From contig NZ_CP022990.1 in NCBI RefSeq assembly GCF_002278075.1, positions 682,001-746,000 of the forward strand: a stretch of 64,000 nucleotides of DNA, read 5' to 3'. Both the position numbers and the translations under genes were made by a program. Shown here one piece after another: positions 37,689 through 46,640 of this stretch. The notes under the pieces are model-generated. The model was not told where the DNA came from. It saw only the letters and a list, made by a program, of their open reading frames with translations, and made no database searches. Each line of letters starts with the position of its first letter. Positions within the stretch are counted from its first letter, which is position 1. This DNA is from Paraburkholderia aromaticivorans (GTDB taxonomy: Bacteria; Pseudomonadota; Gammaproteobacteria; Burkholderiales; Burkholderiaceae).

Positions 37689-38298
37689 CTACGAGGCTTT
37701 TCTGCGCATGAACCGACGTATCGCCAGACAGCAAAAATGACCGGTACGCCGATGCACAGCGTAGCGATCGCCCAATAAAGGTCCATGACGTACACAATCA
37801 AGTTCTCGTCGAGATCTGACCGGGCGCCTCGGCCTGTCACTGATAGGTAGTATCTGATTATTGCCTTGACGGGAGCCGGTATGTGAAGTGGATAGGTCGT
37901 AAAGGGGCTCGACACGGACCAACCAGGAAAGCTGATAACAACGAGCCCGAGCAGCGACGCAGCAAGCGTTACCGGCAAAGGCAGTTTGGGACTCGCTTCA
38001 GCGCTCTTCCTCGCAATGAGGTAGCGAGATAGCCATCGTTTGAACCCAACCAGTACTATCGCGCTCAGCAGTGTGGCAATCGCCCAGTAGAGCAGCAACG
38101 CGAGCATTTTTCCATATCGTCGGCATTTGCCAGATCATCATTGCCGGTGATTGAGAGTGCAAAGCGAATGGAAGTGTCGACGGAAACCGGCATTGCCATA
38201 GGCAATAGCGTGAAGAGACACGTTATATGCCAACCGCCAACTACAGAGCCTAAAAGATACGCAACGACGCAAAATGTTCTCAGTGCGTATTTTCTCAT
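37689..38298 (-). pseudogene. Frameshifted membrane protein, putative immunity partner of the Hcp-DUF2778 gene
   Basis: Reads in two frames. The first (from ATG 38298) has a membrane segment and ends at DDMEK followed by a frameshifted tail. The second (from ATG 38107) has LYWAIATLLSAIVLVGFKRW and three further hydrophobic stretches. They join if one A is restored in the run at 38107-38111. The join is supported by an internal duplication: LSITG with LLYWAIATLL in the first half mirrors LSVTG with DLYWAIATLC in the second. The second frame runs to 37553, antisense to the end of cobJ; a stop in the third frame at 37689-37691 may be the original end. The restored upstream toxin stop overlaps its ATG. 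Immunity role is inferred. Confidence 0.55.
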
Positions 38299-38911
38299 TT
38301 CACTTCGGCCGTTCCGTAGGCCTTCATTGTCGTTCGAGGGACCGGCAGCGTGCGCCCGCGCGAACGAATGTACTTTTGCAACCGGTCGAAATCGTTCGGA
38401 TCCTGGACGTAATACAGCCTTCGCTCAATCGGAGCGTACCCATGGGGTGCAACCTGAAATTGCCTCGTTTAATACCGTCAATGTTAGTCGTGTCTCCAGA
38501 GACGGGATTCCACAACGTGAACCAGCTCCGCCTGTCGGTGGAGCCGCCATGCCGATTGAATAAGTCACGCGTTGGCCCGATGAAGCCGCCTGATTGCCGA
38601 TCGACCAGATAATAGACACCCTTGGGTAAAGGGCCGATATTCGGCACGGCCACATCATCAGGATTCGCCTCGTCGATATGTTTGCCGGTGAAGCAGTATC
38701 TGGTCAGATTCGGACTGGCACGATCCAGCTGATGCGTGAATTCCAGATCCGAAACCGTAGCCTTGCCCGCGCCACCGCCGGAGCCCGACATCATGGTCGA
38801 ATCCTGCGAAACCCTCTAGCGCCAACCGATCACATCGATTTCATTCAGATGCGAAGCGTCCTGCGACTCACCGCCGATGCCGTTGATCTTGATGAAAGTA
38901 TCCTGCGCCAT
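38295..38911 (-). pseudogene. Hcp / DUF2778 (Tlde1-type L,D-transpeptidase) fusion, disrupted
   Basis: From ATG 38911 (GGGGATGGCGG upstream) the first 80 codons match the front half of the T6SS tube protein Hcp: TFIKINGIGGES, EIDVIGW, SGSGGGAGKATVSDLEFTH, DRASPNL, TGKH. TAG at 38816-38818 replaces a conserved Trp codon. The Hcp part passes directly into DUF2778: IGPLPKGVYYLVDRQSGG, then the peptidoglycan-active site RGNFRLHP with SEGCIT (His155, Cys166). A one-base loss near 38405-38410 shifts the end; the other frame resumes VQDPNDFDRLQKYIRS and stops at 38295, overlapping the next gene by ATGA. The distal half of Hcp and front of DUF2778 are missing, so it may be a deletion chimera. DUF2778 proteins such as Salmonella Tlde1 are T6SS effectors. 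Confidence 0.72.
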
Positions 38912-39180
38912 CCGCCATCCCCGTGGTCTGTCCGACTATTCAGACGGTCGTCACGCGGGACATGCACGAGCATTCGACCCAAACAGCGCTAACTCATAGG
39001 GGCAGACGGCTCCGACCGCGACTCAGACTGGAATCGCCAGTTTCGGGGGAAATGTCGATCTGCCGAGATACGAACTTTCTGCAAGTTTGCGAGAATTTAC
39101 GTTGATTGATCGATCGCACGACACGGGTCATGCGATCTGGCCCACTCGTTCGTTGCCGCGGTGCTCGGCCGGCCCGACGC

Positions 39181-41805
39181 CTAGGCCGCCACCTTCAGAT
39201 CCTCGATCGCCCGCTGCCTGACGCCGAGGTCGTCCCACAACTCAGGATGGCAGGTGAACACCAGAATCTGATGCCGCGTAGCCGCGTCGATCAAGGCGCG
39301 TTTGATCGCATCGCGCCGCGCGGCGTCGGTATGCACCGCCGCGTCGTCGAGCATGAGCAAGGTCGGCCGGCCCGATGCTTTCAGCAAATCCGCGTACGCA
39401 AGCCGAGTCAGAATGCCGAGTTGCTCGCGCGTGCCGAAGCTCAGCGCCTCGAGCGTATCCGCGCGGCCGTAGCGATCCAGCGTGGCGGGACTCAAATCGT
39501 CGCCGAGCGCGAGCGTCGACTGCGGGAAAATCCGTTTCAGATAATGCCCGAGACGTTCGGTCAAAGGCGCGCGCAACTGCGCCACCGCGGCATCGCGTTC
39601 GTCGACCAGCACTTCGTCAAGCAGACTCAGCGCACTCGCGCGCAAGCTGAGTTCGTCCTTGCGCCGCGTGGCCTGTTCGACCTTGGCCTCCAACACCGCG
39701 AGACGCTCGCCGAGTCCCGACGCACCCACCGTTTCCAGTTGGCTCCGCAGTCCCGCGATCCGTACTTGCCGCTCGTTCTGCTCGCCGCGCGCGAGTTCCG
39801 CCGACGCGCGATAACGCTTCGCCTCGGCCGCCGGGTCATCGAGCCGCGCCGCTTCCAGCTCACGCTCGCGTCCTTCGCGCTGTTTGCGCAGCGCCTCGAC
39901 CTGCACGCGCTGTTCGACAATCTTCGTCTGCCACTGCTCGCGGTTCCGGCGGAAGGCTTCGTCGCTCAACTGCGCGTCCTTGCGCTGCAGCTGGGTCGCG
40001 AGTGATTCCTCATTCGCCATGCCGGTCGATTTTTTATCGGCTGCCTGCGTCAATACATGTCGCGCAGCCTCCAACGCATCGCGCGCGATCGCGGCGTTGC
40101 GGCGCGCGTCGTCGAGCGGCACGGCGCTCGACACGTCAGGCAGACCCGCGAGCCGCTCATTGGCCGCCCGCATGCGCGCCGACGCCGATGCCGACGCCGC
40201 GTGCAGCGCCTCGATGCCCTGCGGCGCATGCGCGTCGAGAATCTTCGCCTGGCTCTTCTGCTGCGCGAGCAGCGCCTTCCACTGCTCGTGCCTCGACTCG
40301 CCCTCGCCGAACGACGCCACGCCGAGCACCTGCAACAGCTGCGCATGTTGGGCTTCGAGCGACGCGAGTTCGGACAGGCGCGCCGGCAGATCGGAAACGC
40401 CCGGCACCACCCGCAATTCGCCGAGCGCGCCGAGGCCGATCCGCTTCTCCCCGTCCAGACGCAGCACGCCTTCGCCGCTCACCGGTTGATCGTCGACCGT
40501 CATCGCGCCGGTCAAGCGGTATTCGATGCGCGTCATCGCCGCTTCGGTGCGGGCACGCAGCACGGTCAGCTCGCCGGCAAGCACACCGAGCCGCTTCAGT
40601 TTCGGCTCGTCGATCTCGAGCGCCGCCGCCTCGCGCGCGGCCTCCAGCACGGCCTCGTTCGCTTTGCTGGCCGCTGCGATCGACGCTTCGAGCCGCTCGC
40701 TTTCGGCGCGATAAAGGCCGATCTGGCTGCGCAGGTCGGCCGCGGTTACCGCCGCGTTGGCCAGTTCGAGCGCGCGGTTTGCATCGGCGAAAGCCTGCTC
40801 GAATTGCGCCACGCTGGCCGCGGCTTGCGCGTGCTCCGCCTGAACCGCCGCCACGCTTGCCCGCGCCGCGTCGAGTTGCTGCCGCTCGCGCGCCACGGCC
40901 GCTTCCAGTTCGAGCGCGTTCTGCTCCTGTTGCAACGGCAACGCCAGTTCGGCTTCGCTCGCCTTCAGCGCTTGCGCCAGGCCTTGCAGGCTGCGTTCGA
41001 GTTCCGCCGCGGCATCGGCGCGTTGCTGCGCCTGCGCGGCCTTCTGCTCATGGAGCTCCCAGGGGCGCTTGCGCTGCGTGTCGTCGAATGCCTCCTGCTG
41101 TGCGGCCAGACGAGCGATGTTCTCCTCGAACTGTCGACGCTGCTGTTCCAGCTCGTCGCGCTCGTCGATCAGCCGGGCGAGCGCCTGTTCCGCTTCGGCG
41201 AGCGGTCCGGTGGACTTCTGCGTGCGCGCGGTGAGCAGTTGCCGAAGTTCGCGCTGCACGGCCGCGATCAACGCATCCTCGCCGGCCGATTCACTGCCGC
41301 CCGAGAGTTGCGACAGCGCATCGCGCAGATACTGCGCCGCGTGGCCGGTGGAATCGCGCATTTCCTGCGTGCCGCCTTGCTGCACCCACAACAGACCGGG
41401 AACGCCCGAGTTCTCGGCCTTCAGCGGCCCACGCGCGGCGCGCGAAAAACCGAGCAAAGCCGCGAGCTTGTCTTCGGCTTCATCCTCGCCGAACACGCTC
41501 TGACCGATCTTCAGCTCGCAGCGCTGGCGCGTGACGAACTGCTTCGACAGCCGGCACGCCGCGCCGTCCAGATCGAAGCTCACCTCCACCGACGGCTGCC
41601 CGCTCGCCTTGCCCCACGGCAACAGGTCTTTCAGATGCGAGGCCTTGTAACGCTCCAGAAACACGGCGCGCACGGCCTCGGCAATGGTGCTCTTGCCAGC
41701 CTCGTTCGGGCCGACAAAAAGATTGAGACCGGGCTGCAGATCGTCGATGACGAGCCGTCCGGTGAACTGCTTGAATTCCTGGATCGCGATACTTTGCAGC
41801 TTCAT
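39181..41805 (-). CDS. SbcC/Rad50-like SMC-family ATPase (YhaN-type)
   Basis: An 874-residue ATPase of the Rad50/SbcC type. The Walker A motif is GPNEAGKST (residues 32-40). The C-terminal half-site has a signature-like SFGTREQLGILTRLAYADLL and Walker B PTLLMLDDAAV, with the usual His in VFTCHPELW. Between them are long Gln/Ala/Glu-rich coiled coils, interrupted near residues 420-480 by a small globular insert. I see no CxxC zinc hook. It pairs with the nuclease gene at 41802, whose stop overlaps its ATG (ATGA). Role: ATP-driven processing of DNA ends, inferred. Confidence 0.88.
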   Translation of the reverse strand: MKLQSIAIQEFKQFTGRLVIDDLQPGLNLFVGPNEAGKSTIAEAVRAVFLERYKASHLKDLLPWGKASGQPSVEVSFDLDGAACRLSKQFVTRQRCELKIGQSVFGEDEAEDKLAALLGFSRAARGPLKAENSGVPGLLWVQQGGTQEMRDSTGHAAQYLRDALSQLSGGSESAGEDALIAAVQRELRQLLTARTQKSTGPLAEAEQALARLIDERDELEQQRRQFEENIARLAAQQEAFDDTQRKRPWELHEQKAAQAQQRADAAAELERSLQGLAQALKASEAELALPLQQEQNALELEAAVARERQQLDAARASVAAVQAEHAQAAASVAQFEQAFADANRALELANAAVTAADLRSQIGLYRAESERLEASIAAASKANEAVLEAAREAAALEIDEPKLKRLGVLAGELTVLRARTEAAMTRIEYRLTGAMTVDDQPVSGEGVLRLDGEKRIGLGALGELRVVPGVSDLPARLSELASLEAQHAQLLQVLGVASFGEGESRHEQWKALLAQQKSQAKILDAHAPQGIEALHAASASASARMRAANERLAGLPDVSSAVPLDDARRNAAIARDALEAARHVLTQAADKKSTGMANEESLATQLQRKDAQLSDEAFRRNREQWQTKIVEQRVQVEALRKQREGRERELEAARLDDPAAEAKRYRASAELARGEQNERQVRIAGLRSQLETVGASGLGERLAVLEAKVEQATRRKDELSLRASALSLLDEVLVDERDAAVAQLRAPLTERLGHYLKRIFPQSTLALGDDLSPATLDRYGRADTLEALSFGTREQLGILTRLAYADLLKASGRPTLLMLDDAAVHTDAARRDAIKRALIDAATRHQILVFTCHPELWDDLGVRQRAIEDLKVAA

Positions 41806-42944
41806 GCGGACCTCGCTTCGCGCGGCAGTTCACGTTGAAAACGCGCCAGAAGCAACAACGCCTCGGCAGCGCGCTTGGCCTCCCGCGGGTCGGATTGCGG
41901 GTCTTCCTGCAAAGCACGCAGACGCGCCACCACTTTCGCGAGATAGCCGCTTTGCGCACCGAGTTCGGCGAGGTCGTCGGCGGTAGGCAGCACTTGCAGG
42001 CCGCTCAGATCGACGCGCAATGCCCGCACGCGGGCGCGCGCTTCTTCCACGGCAACATGAATCGCTTCGGCGTCGGCGAGCGCGGCGGTGCCGCCGACCG
42101 CGACGCGCAGCACGTCGTGGCTGCCGAGGGCCGCGAGGCGCGCCTTGAGCGAGTCCACGTCGGTCGGCACGGCGATGGTTTCGTCCCAGCGATGCCACTG
42201 ATATTGCCCGACCCGCACCGGCTCGACCTCCGGCGACGCCCCCGGCTCACGCAGCGTGACGTCGAGCATGAAACCCGGATCGTTGGCGCGGAAGCGGTCC
42301 TGCTCGTGCGTGCCGGCGTACCAGGTGCGCTCGTCGACGCGCAGATGGCCGTGCCAGTCGCCGAGCGCCAGATAGTCCAGACGCGCGCTCGCGGCCCGCG
42401 TCGGCGCGATCGGATTGGACGAGTCGATGCCTTCCTGCAGAATCCCGCTCACGCTGCCGTGCGCGAGTCCGACGCGGTGATAGCCGGGTGGCGTCTCTGT
42501 GGTATCGAAGAAACCGGTGGTGTCGTCATAGGTGATGCGTTGCGTCAGCGGCGCGCACAGCAACGCGCACCGGCAGGCGTCCAGCAGCACCACGCCGGGT
42601 TCGAGCACCACGCGCACATTCGGCGCGATGCAGTTCAGGCGCTGCGCACGCGTCCAGACGCTCTCGACGAGCGCGGCGTCGTGATTGCCCGGCAGCATGA
42701 TCCACGGCCCGGTGAAGCCTTGCAGCGCACCGAACAGACGGCGGATCACCGTGTCCGAGACGGTTTGCAGATCGAAGACGTCGCCGGCCACGAGCACGGC
42801 GTCGACCTCGCGCGCGGCGGCTTCTCCGGCGATCCGGCGCACGGTCTCGAGACGCGCCTCGGCAAGGTGCGCCGCTTCGTCCGGCTCGAACTGGCCGAAT
42901 TGCGTGCCTATCTGCCAGTCCGCGGTGTGCAGAAACCTGATCAC
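41802..42944 (-). CDS. SbcD/Mre11-like DNA exonuclease (YhaO-type)
   Basis: A 380-residue metallophosphoesterase. Motifs in order: RFLHTADWQIG, VLVAGDVFD, IMLPGNHD, GLAHGSVSG and LALGDWHGH, the SbcD/Mre11 metal-binding set. It should degrade DNA ends with the Rad50-like partner that follows, with overlapping start and stop. I prefer GTG at 42944, since GGAGG lies just before it; an ATG at 42965 would add seven residues. Divergent from the DUF445 gene. Confidence 0.9.
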   Translation of the reverse strand: MIRFLHTADWQIGTQFGQFEPDEAAHLAEARLETVRRIAGEAAAREVDAVLVAGDVFDLQTVSDTVIRRLFGALQGFTGPWIMLPGNHDAALVESVWTRAQRLNCIAPNVRVVLEPGVVLLDACRCALLCAPLTQRITYDDTTGFFDTTETPPGYHRVGLAHGSVSGILQEGIDSSNPIAPTRAASARLDYLALGDWHGHLRVDERTWYAGTHEQDRFRANDPGFMLDVTLREPGASPEVEPVRVGQYQWHRWDETIAVPTDVDSLKARLAALGSHDVLRVAVGGTAALADAEAIHVAVEEARARVRALRVDLSGLQVLPTADDLAELGAQSGYLAKVVARLRALQEDPQSDPREAKRAAEALLLLARFQRELPREARSA

Positions 42945-43148
42945 TGTGCCTCCATTCCGTTCCATTGCAATCTGCCTCGCCGGGCAAGCCCGCGCAGTCT
43001 AACCGCAGATGTTACCGTGACGGCGCGGCAAAGATAGTCCCATGCGGTTGGCGCGTGGGCTGACGGGCGGCGCTACACTCGCGGTTCTGGACGCGCGTGA
43101 AGCGCGCCGCATGATTCCAATCGACCCGGACCTGCCGCCCTGCCGCCG

Positions 43149-44429
43149 ATGAACAAAGCCATCGAACTGAAGAAAGCCAAGCGCACGCCTTTACTCCTGT
43201 TGCTCGCCGCCGCCTGCGTGTTCGTCGTGACCGCGTTCATGCCGCGCGGCGTCTGGGTGGACGGCATCAAGGCCGTTGCCGAGGCCGCGATGGTGGGCGC
43301 GCTCGCCGACTGGTTCGCCGTGGCCGCGCTGTTCCGCCGCGTGCCGATCCCGATCGTGTCCGCGCACACCGCGATCATTCCGCGGAACAAGCACAAGATC
43401 GCCGACAACCTGGCGGTCTTCGTGCAGGACAAGTTTCTGGATGTGCCCTCGCTGGTCGGCCTGATCCAGCGGCACGATCCGGCGCAAAGCATCACCGGCT
43501 GGCTGACGCAGCCGGCCAACACCGCGCGGCTCGGCGACTACGTCGTCAAACTCATCAGCGGCATTCTTGAACTGACCGACGACGTGCGCATTCAGGTCTT
43601 CATCAAGGACGCGTTGCGCGACGTGCTGGCCAAGGTGGATCTGTCGCAATCGATGGGCGCCATTCTCGACACGCTCACCAAGGACGGCCGCCACCAGGAA
43701 CTGCTCGACGCGGGTATCGAACAGGTGATCGCGATGCTTCGCGAACCGCAGGCGCGGGAGTTCATCGCCGAGCGCATCGTCGAATGGGTCAAGAGCGAAT
43801 ACCCGAAGATGGAGAAGATCCTGCCTTCGGCATGGCTCGGCGAGAAAGGCGCCGAGGCGCTGGCCAACGCGGTGAACCGCATGCTCGAACAGATCAGCGA
43901 GAACCCGACGCATCAGCTTCGCCAGAAGTTCGACGACGCCGCGCACAAGCTGATCGTCAAGCTCAAGACCGATCCGGCCTTCCTGCAAAAAGGCGAGGAA
44001 CTGAAACGCTATCTGGTGGAAGGCGACGCGCTCAGCTCGTATGTGAAAGACATGTGGGGCGAACTGCGCGCGTGGCTCAAGCGCGATCTGCAGAGCAGCG
44101 ACTCGGCCTTGCATGCGCGGGTGGTGGCGATGGGCCAATGGGTCGGCCGCGAGCTCGCGAACGACCCGGCGTTGCGCCAGTCGCTCAACGACCACCTCGA
44201 GGAAGCGGCGCGCGCCATGGCGCCGGACTTCGCGCAGTTCCTCACGCGGCATATCAGCGACACCGTCAAGAATTGGGACTCGCGAGACCTGTCACGGCAG
44301 ATCGAGCTGAACATCGGCAAGGATCTGCAATACATCCGCATCAACGGGACGATTGTCGGCGGCTTTATCGGCCTGCTGCTGTATGCGAGCTCGCAACTGT
44401 TCGAGTTGCTGCGCGTGCACATGGGATGA
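43149..44429 (+). CDS. DUF445 family membrane protein
   Basis: A 426-residue protein with one hydrophobic helix near the N-terminus (residues 14-32) and one at the extreme C-terminus (NGTIVGGFIGLLLYASSQLF). EAAMVGALADWFAVAALFRR followed by PIPIVSAHTAIIPRNKHKIADNLAVFV is the DUF445 (YjiN-like) signature. The long middle is helical and charged, so it probably faces the periplasm or forms a scaffold. Function unknown. A single gene, 138 bp before the AI-2E-family gene. Confidence 0.9.
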   Translation: MNKAIELKKAKRTPLLLLLAAACVFVVTAFMPRGVWVDGIKAVAEAAMVGALADWFAVAALFRRVPIPIVSAHTAIIPRNKHKIADNLAVFVQDKFLDVPSLVGLIQRHDPAQSITGWLTQPANTARLGDYVVKLISGILELTDDVRIQVFIKDALRDVLAKVDLSQSMGAILDTLTKDGRHQELLDAGIEQVIAMLREPQAREFIAERIVEWVKSEYPKMEKILPSAWLGEKGAEALANAVNRMLEQISENPTHQLRQKFDDAAHKLIVKLKTDPAFLQKGEELKRYLVEGDALSSYVKDMWGELRAWLKRDLQSSDSALHARVVAMGQWVGRELANDPALRQSLNDHLEEAARAMAPDFAQFLTRHISDTVKNWDSRDLSRQIELNIGKDLQYIRINGTIVGGFIGLLLYASSQLFELLRVHMG

Positions 44430-44567
44430 GCGATAGACCGGTTCCCCGACAAAGCGCCTACAATCCGGGCATATGACTTGCTCAAGCGCATTTGCCCGGA
44501 CAGCCTCCTTCTGTCCGCGAGCGGCCAGCATAAGAACGACAGCGCTTCTCAATCGGAACGTGTGCTC

Positions 44568-46520
44568 ATGAAAATATCGTTACCGCCGCACGGGCGGCCG
44601 AACCGCGTTTACCCGCCGGGCACGCCCAGCCTGCATGGCCTCGCGTCGGTGATTACCGGCGTGGTGGTGGTGTGCGGACTGTATTTCGGCCGCGCGGTGT
44701 TGATCCCGATTACGCTGTCCGTGCTGCTCAGCTTCCTGCTCGCGCCGCTCGTGCAGATGTTGCGGCGTTTGCACATGGGGCAATTGCCGTCCATCTTCAT
44801 CGCCGTGCTGTTCGCCCTGGCGAGTCTGCTCGCGGTCGGCGCGCTGATCGGCGCGCAGCTGGTGCAACTCGCGGGCGACCTGCCGCAGTACCAGGTGGCG
44901 ATCGAACAGAAAATCGAAACGGTTCAGGAAAAGACCGTCGGCCGCGCCGATTCGCTGATGAGCCGCGCCGCCGTCGCACTGCAGCGCGTAGCCCCGTCCA
45001 AACCGAACCCGCCGCGTCCCACGGGACGCGCCGCGCGCAACGCGCCCGCCGTGCCGCAGCCGGTCGAGGTGCACGAGCCCTCGCCCACGCCGTTGCAGCT
45101 CGCGCAACGTGCGTTGTCGCCGGCCATCGCGCCGATCGAGACCACCTTTATCGTGCTGGTTGTGACGATTTTCATCCTGCTGCAGCGTGAGGATTTGCGC
45201 GACCGTTTGATCAGCCTGTTCGGCTCGCGCGATCTTCACCGCACCACGACCGCGATCAACGACGCCGCCGTGCGCCTGAGCCGCTACTTCGTCGCGCAGC
45301 TGGGCGTGAATCTCAGCGCGGGCGGCGTGATCGCCATCGGGCTCGCCATCATCGGCGTGCCGGGGGCGCTGCTGTTCGGCGTGATCGCCGCCTTGCTGCG
45401 TTTCGTGCCGTATATCGGCATCTGGATCGCCGCGATTCTCGCGGTCTTTCTGGCTGCCGCGATTCAGCCGCAATGGACCATGGCCGTCTATACGCTGATC
45501 CTGTTCATCGTGGTCGACCTGGTGGCCGGGCAGATTGCCGAGCCGCTGTTGTACGGTCACCGCTCGGGGCTGTCGCCGCTCGCCGTGGTGGTCGCGGCGA
45601 TTTTCTGGAGCTGGCTGTGGGGGCCGATCGGCCTCGTTCTGTCGACGCCGCTCACGCTGTGCGTGGTCACGCTGGGTCGCTACGCCGACCGGCTCAACTT
45701 TCTCACGGTGCTGCTCGGCGACCAGCCCGCCCTCACGCCGGCGCAGAACTTCTATCAGCGACTGCTCGCGGACGATCCGCACGAGGCCATCGTGCAGGCG
45801 GAGCGGTTGCTGCGCGAGATGTCGCTGATCGACTATTACGACAAGGTCGCCCTCGAAGGCCTCAAGCTCGCCCGCAACGATGCGATGCGCGGCGTGCTGA
45901 TGCCGGACCAGTTGCAGCGCATCAACGACGCGCTGGTGGACATCGTCGAAAACCTGGAGATCGCGGACGGCTTACCGGAGCGCCTCGCGCGCACCGATCC
46001 CGCCGACGCCGCGAGCGCGCTGCTTGCCTCGGCCTCGGCCGATCTTTCCGAGCGGCACGATAGCCCGGCTTCGGCAAACCCGCAGATACCCCGTTCAAGC
46101 GACAAAACGTCCGTGCTGTGCGTGCCCGGCCGCGGCTCGTTCGACGAAGTCACGACCGCGATCGCCGTGCAATTGCTCGGCCGCCAGGGTCTCGCGCCGA
46201 TGACGGCCACGCACTCAGGCTACCGGAGCGCGCGCGCCGACGAGCCGAGTTTCAAGGACGCGTCGATCATCTGCATCGTCTCGCTCGACGCGCCCGAATC
46301 GCCGCCGTATCTGCGCAACATGCTGCGGCGCACGCGGGAATGGCGACCCCGTGCCACAGTCGTGGTCGGCGTGGGCGGCGCACCGGAAGGCGGCCCGGAG
46401 ATGGGCGCGACCGGCGCCTCGCACGCGGCCCCCACCTTCCGCGCGATGATCGAGGAATGCCTTTCGGCCGCGAGCGTGCAGCATGCGCGCCAGCCCTTGC
46501 ATGTGGGCGGGGCGGACTGA
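44568..46520 (+). CDS. AI-2E (PerM/TqsA) family transporter
   Basis: A 650-residue inner-membrane protein, longer than the usual 350-400. Helices near residues 25-85 and 205-380 form the AI-2E/PerM channel fold (ILLQREDLRDRLISLFGS, GLAIIGVPGALLFGVIAALLRFVPYIG, AAIFWSWLWGPIGLVLSTPLTLCVV). From about 400 a soluble C-terminal extension of some 240 residues follows, containing VLCVPGRGSFDEVTTAIAVQLL, which resembles a Rossmann-like or cobalamin-binding-like segment of unknown role. The family moves small organic solutes; AI-2 itself is not implied. The ATG before KISLPPHGRP is 6 codons after other in-frame starts. Confidence 0.88.
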   Translation: MKISLPPHGRPNRVYPPGTPSLHGLASVITGVVVVCGLYFGRAVLIPITLSVLLSFLLAPLVQMLRRLHMGQLPSIFIAVLFALASLLAVGALIGAQLVQLAGDLPQYQVAIEQKIETVQEKTVGRADSLMSRAAVALQRVAPSKPNPPRPTGRAARNAPAVPQPVEVHEPSPTPLQLAQRALSPAIAPIETTFIVLVVTIFILLQREDLRDRLISLFGSRDLHRTTTAINDAAVRLSRYFVAQLGVNLSAGGVIAIGLAIIGVPGALLFGVIAALLRFVPYIGIWIAAILAVFLAAAIQPQWTMAVYTLILFIVVDLVAGQIAEPLLYGHRSGLSPLAVVVAAIFWSWLWGPIGLVLSTPLTLCVVTLGRYADRLNFLTVLLGDQPALTPAQNFYQRLLADDPHEAIVQAERLLREMSLIDYYDKVALEGLKLARNDAMRGVLMPDQLQRINDALVDIVENLEIADGLPERLARTDPADAASALLASASADLSERHDSPASANPQIPRSSDKTSVLCVPGRGSFDEVTTAIAVQLLGRQGLAPMTATHSGYRSARADEPSFKDASIICIVSLDAPESPPYLRNMLRRTREWRPRATVVVGVGGAPEGGPEMGATGASHAAPTFRAMIEECLSAASVQHARQPLHVGGAD

Positions 46521-46584
46521 GCGAGCCGCGGCAACCCTGCGCGACGAGATGGATTGGGTGGGTACGTGTGCCCGCCCGGCCTCT

Positions 46585-46608
46585 TTCGTGATCTGATTCG
46601 TGATCTGA
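46585..46608. repeat. Two tandem copies of a 12-bp unit
   Basis: TTCGTGATCTGA occurs twice head to tail, followed by TCGTGG, in the 120-bp gap between convergent genes. No terminator hairpin is evident. Confidence 0.85.
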
Positions 46609-46640
46609 TCGTGGCCCGCCAAAGATAGTCGCCGGGACGG

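Noticed and set aside
40057-41838. 593-codon plus-strand ORF opposite the SbcC-like gene
   Set aside because: Antisense shadow with typical Arg-rich sequence; the real gene is on the minus strand with Walker motifs.
44568-46520. Call as an AI-2 exporter
   Set aside because: Family membership does not establish AI-2 transport; kept as AI-2E-family with unknown substrate.
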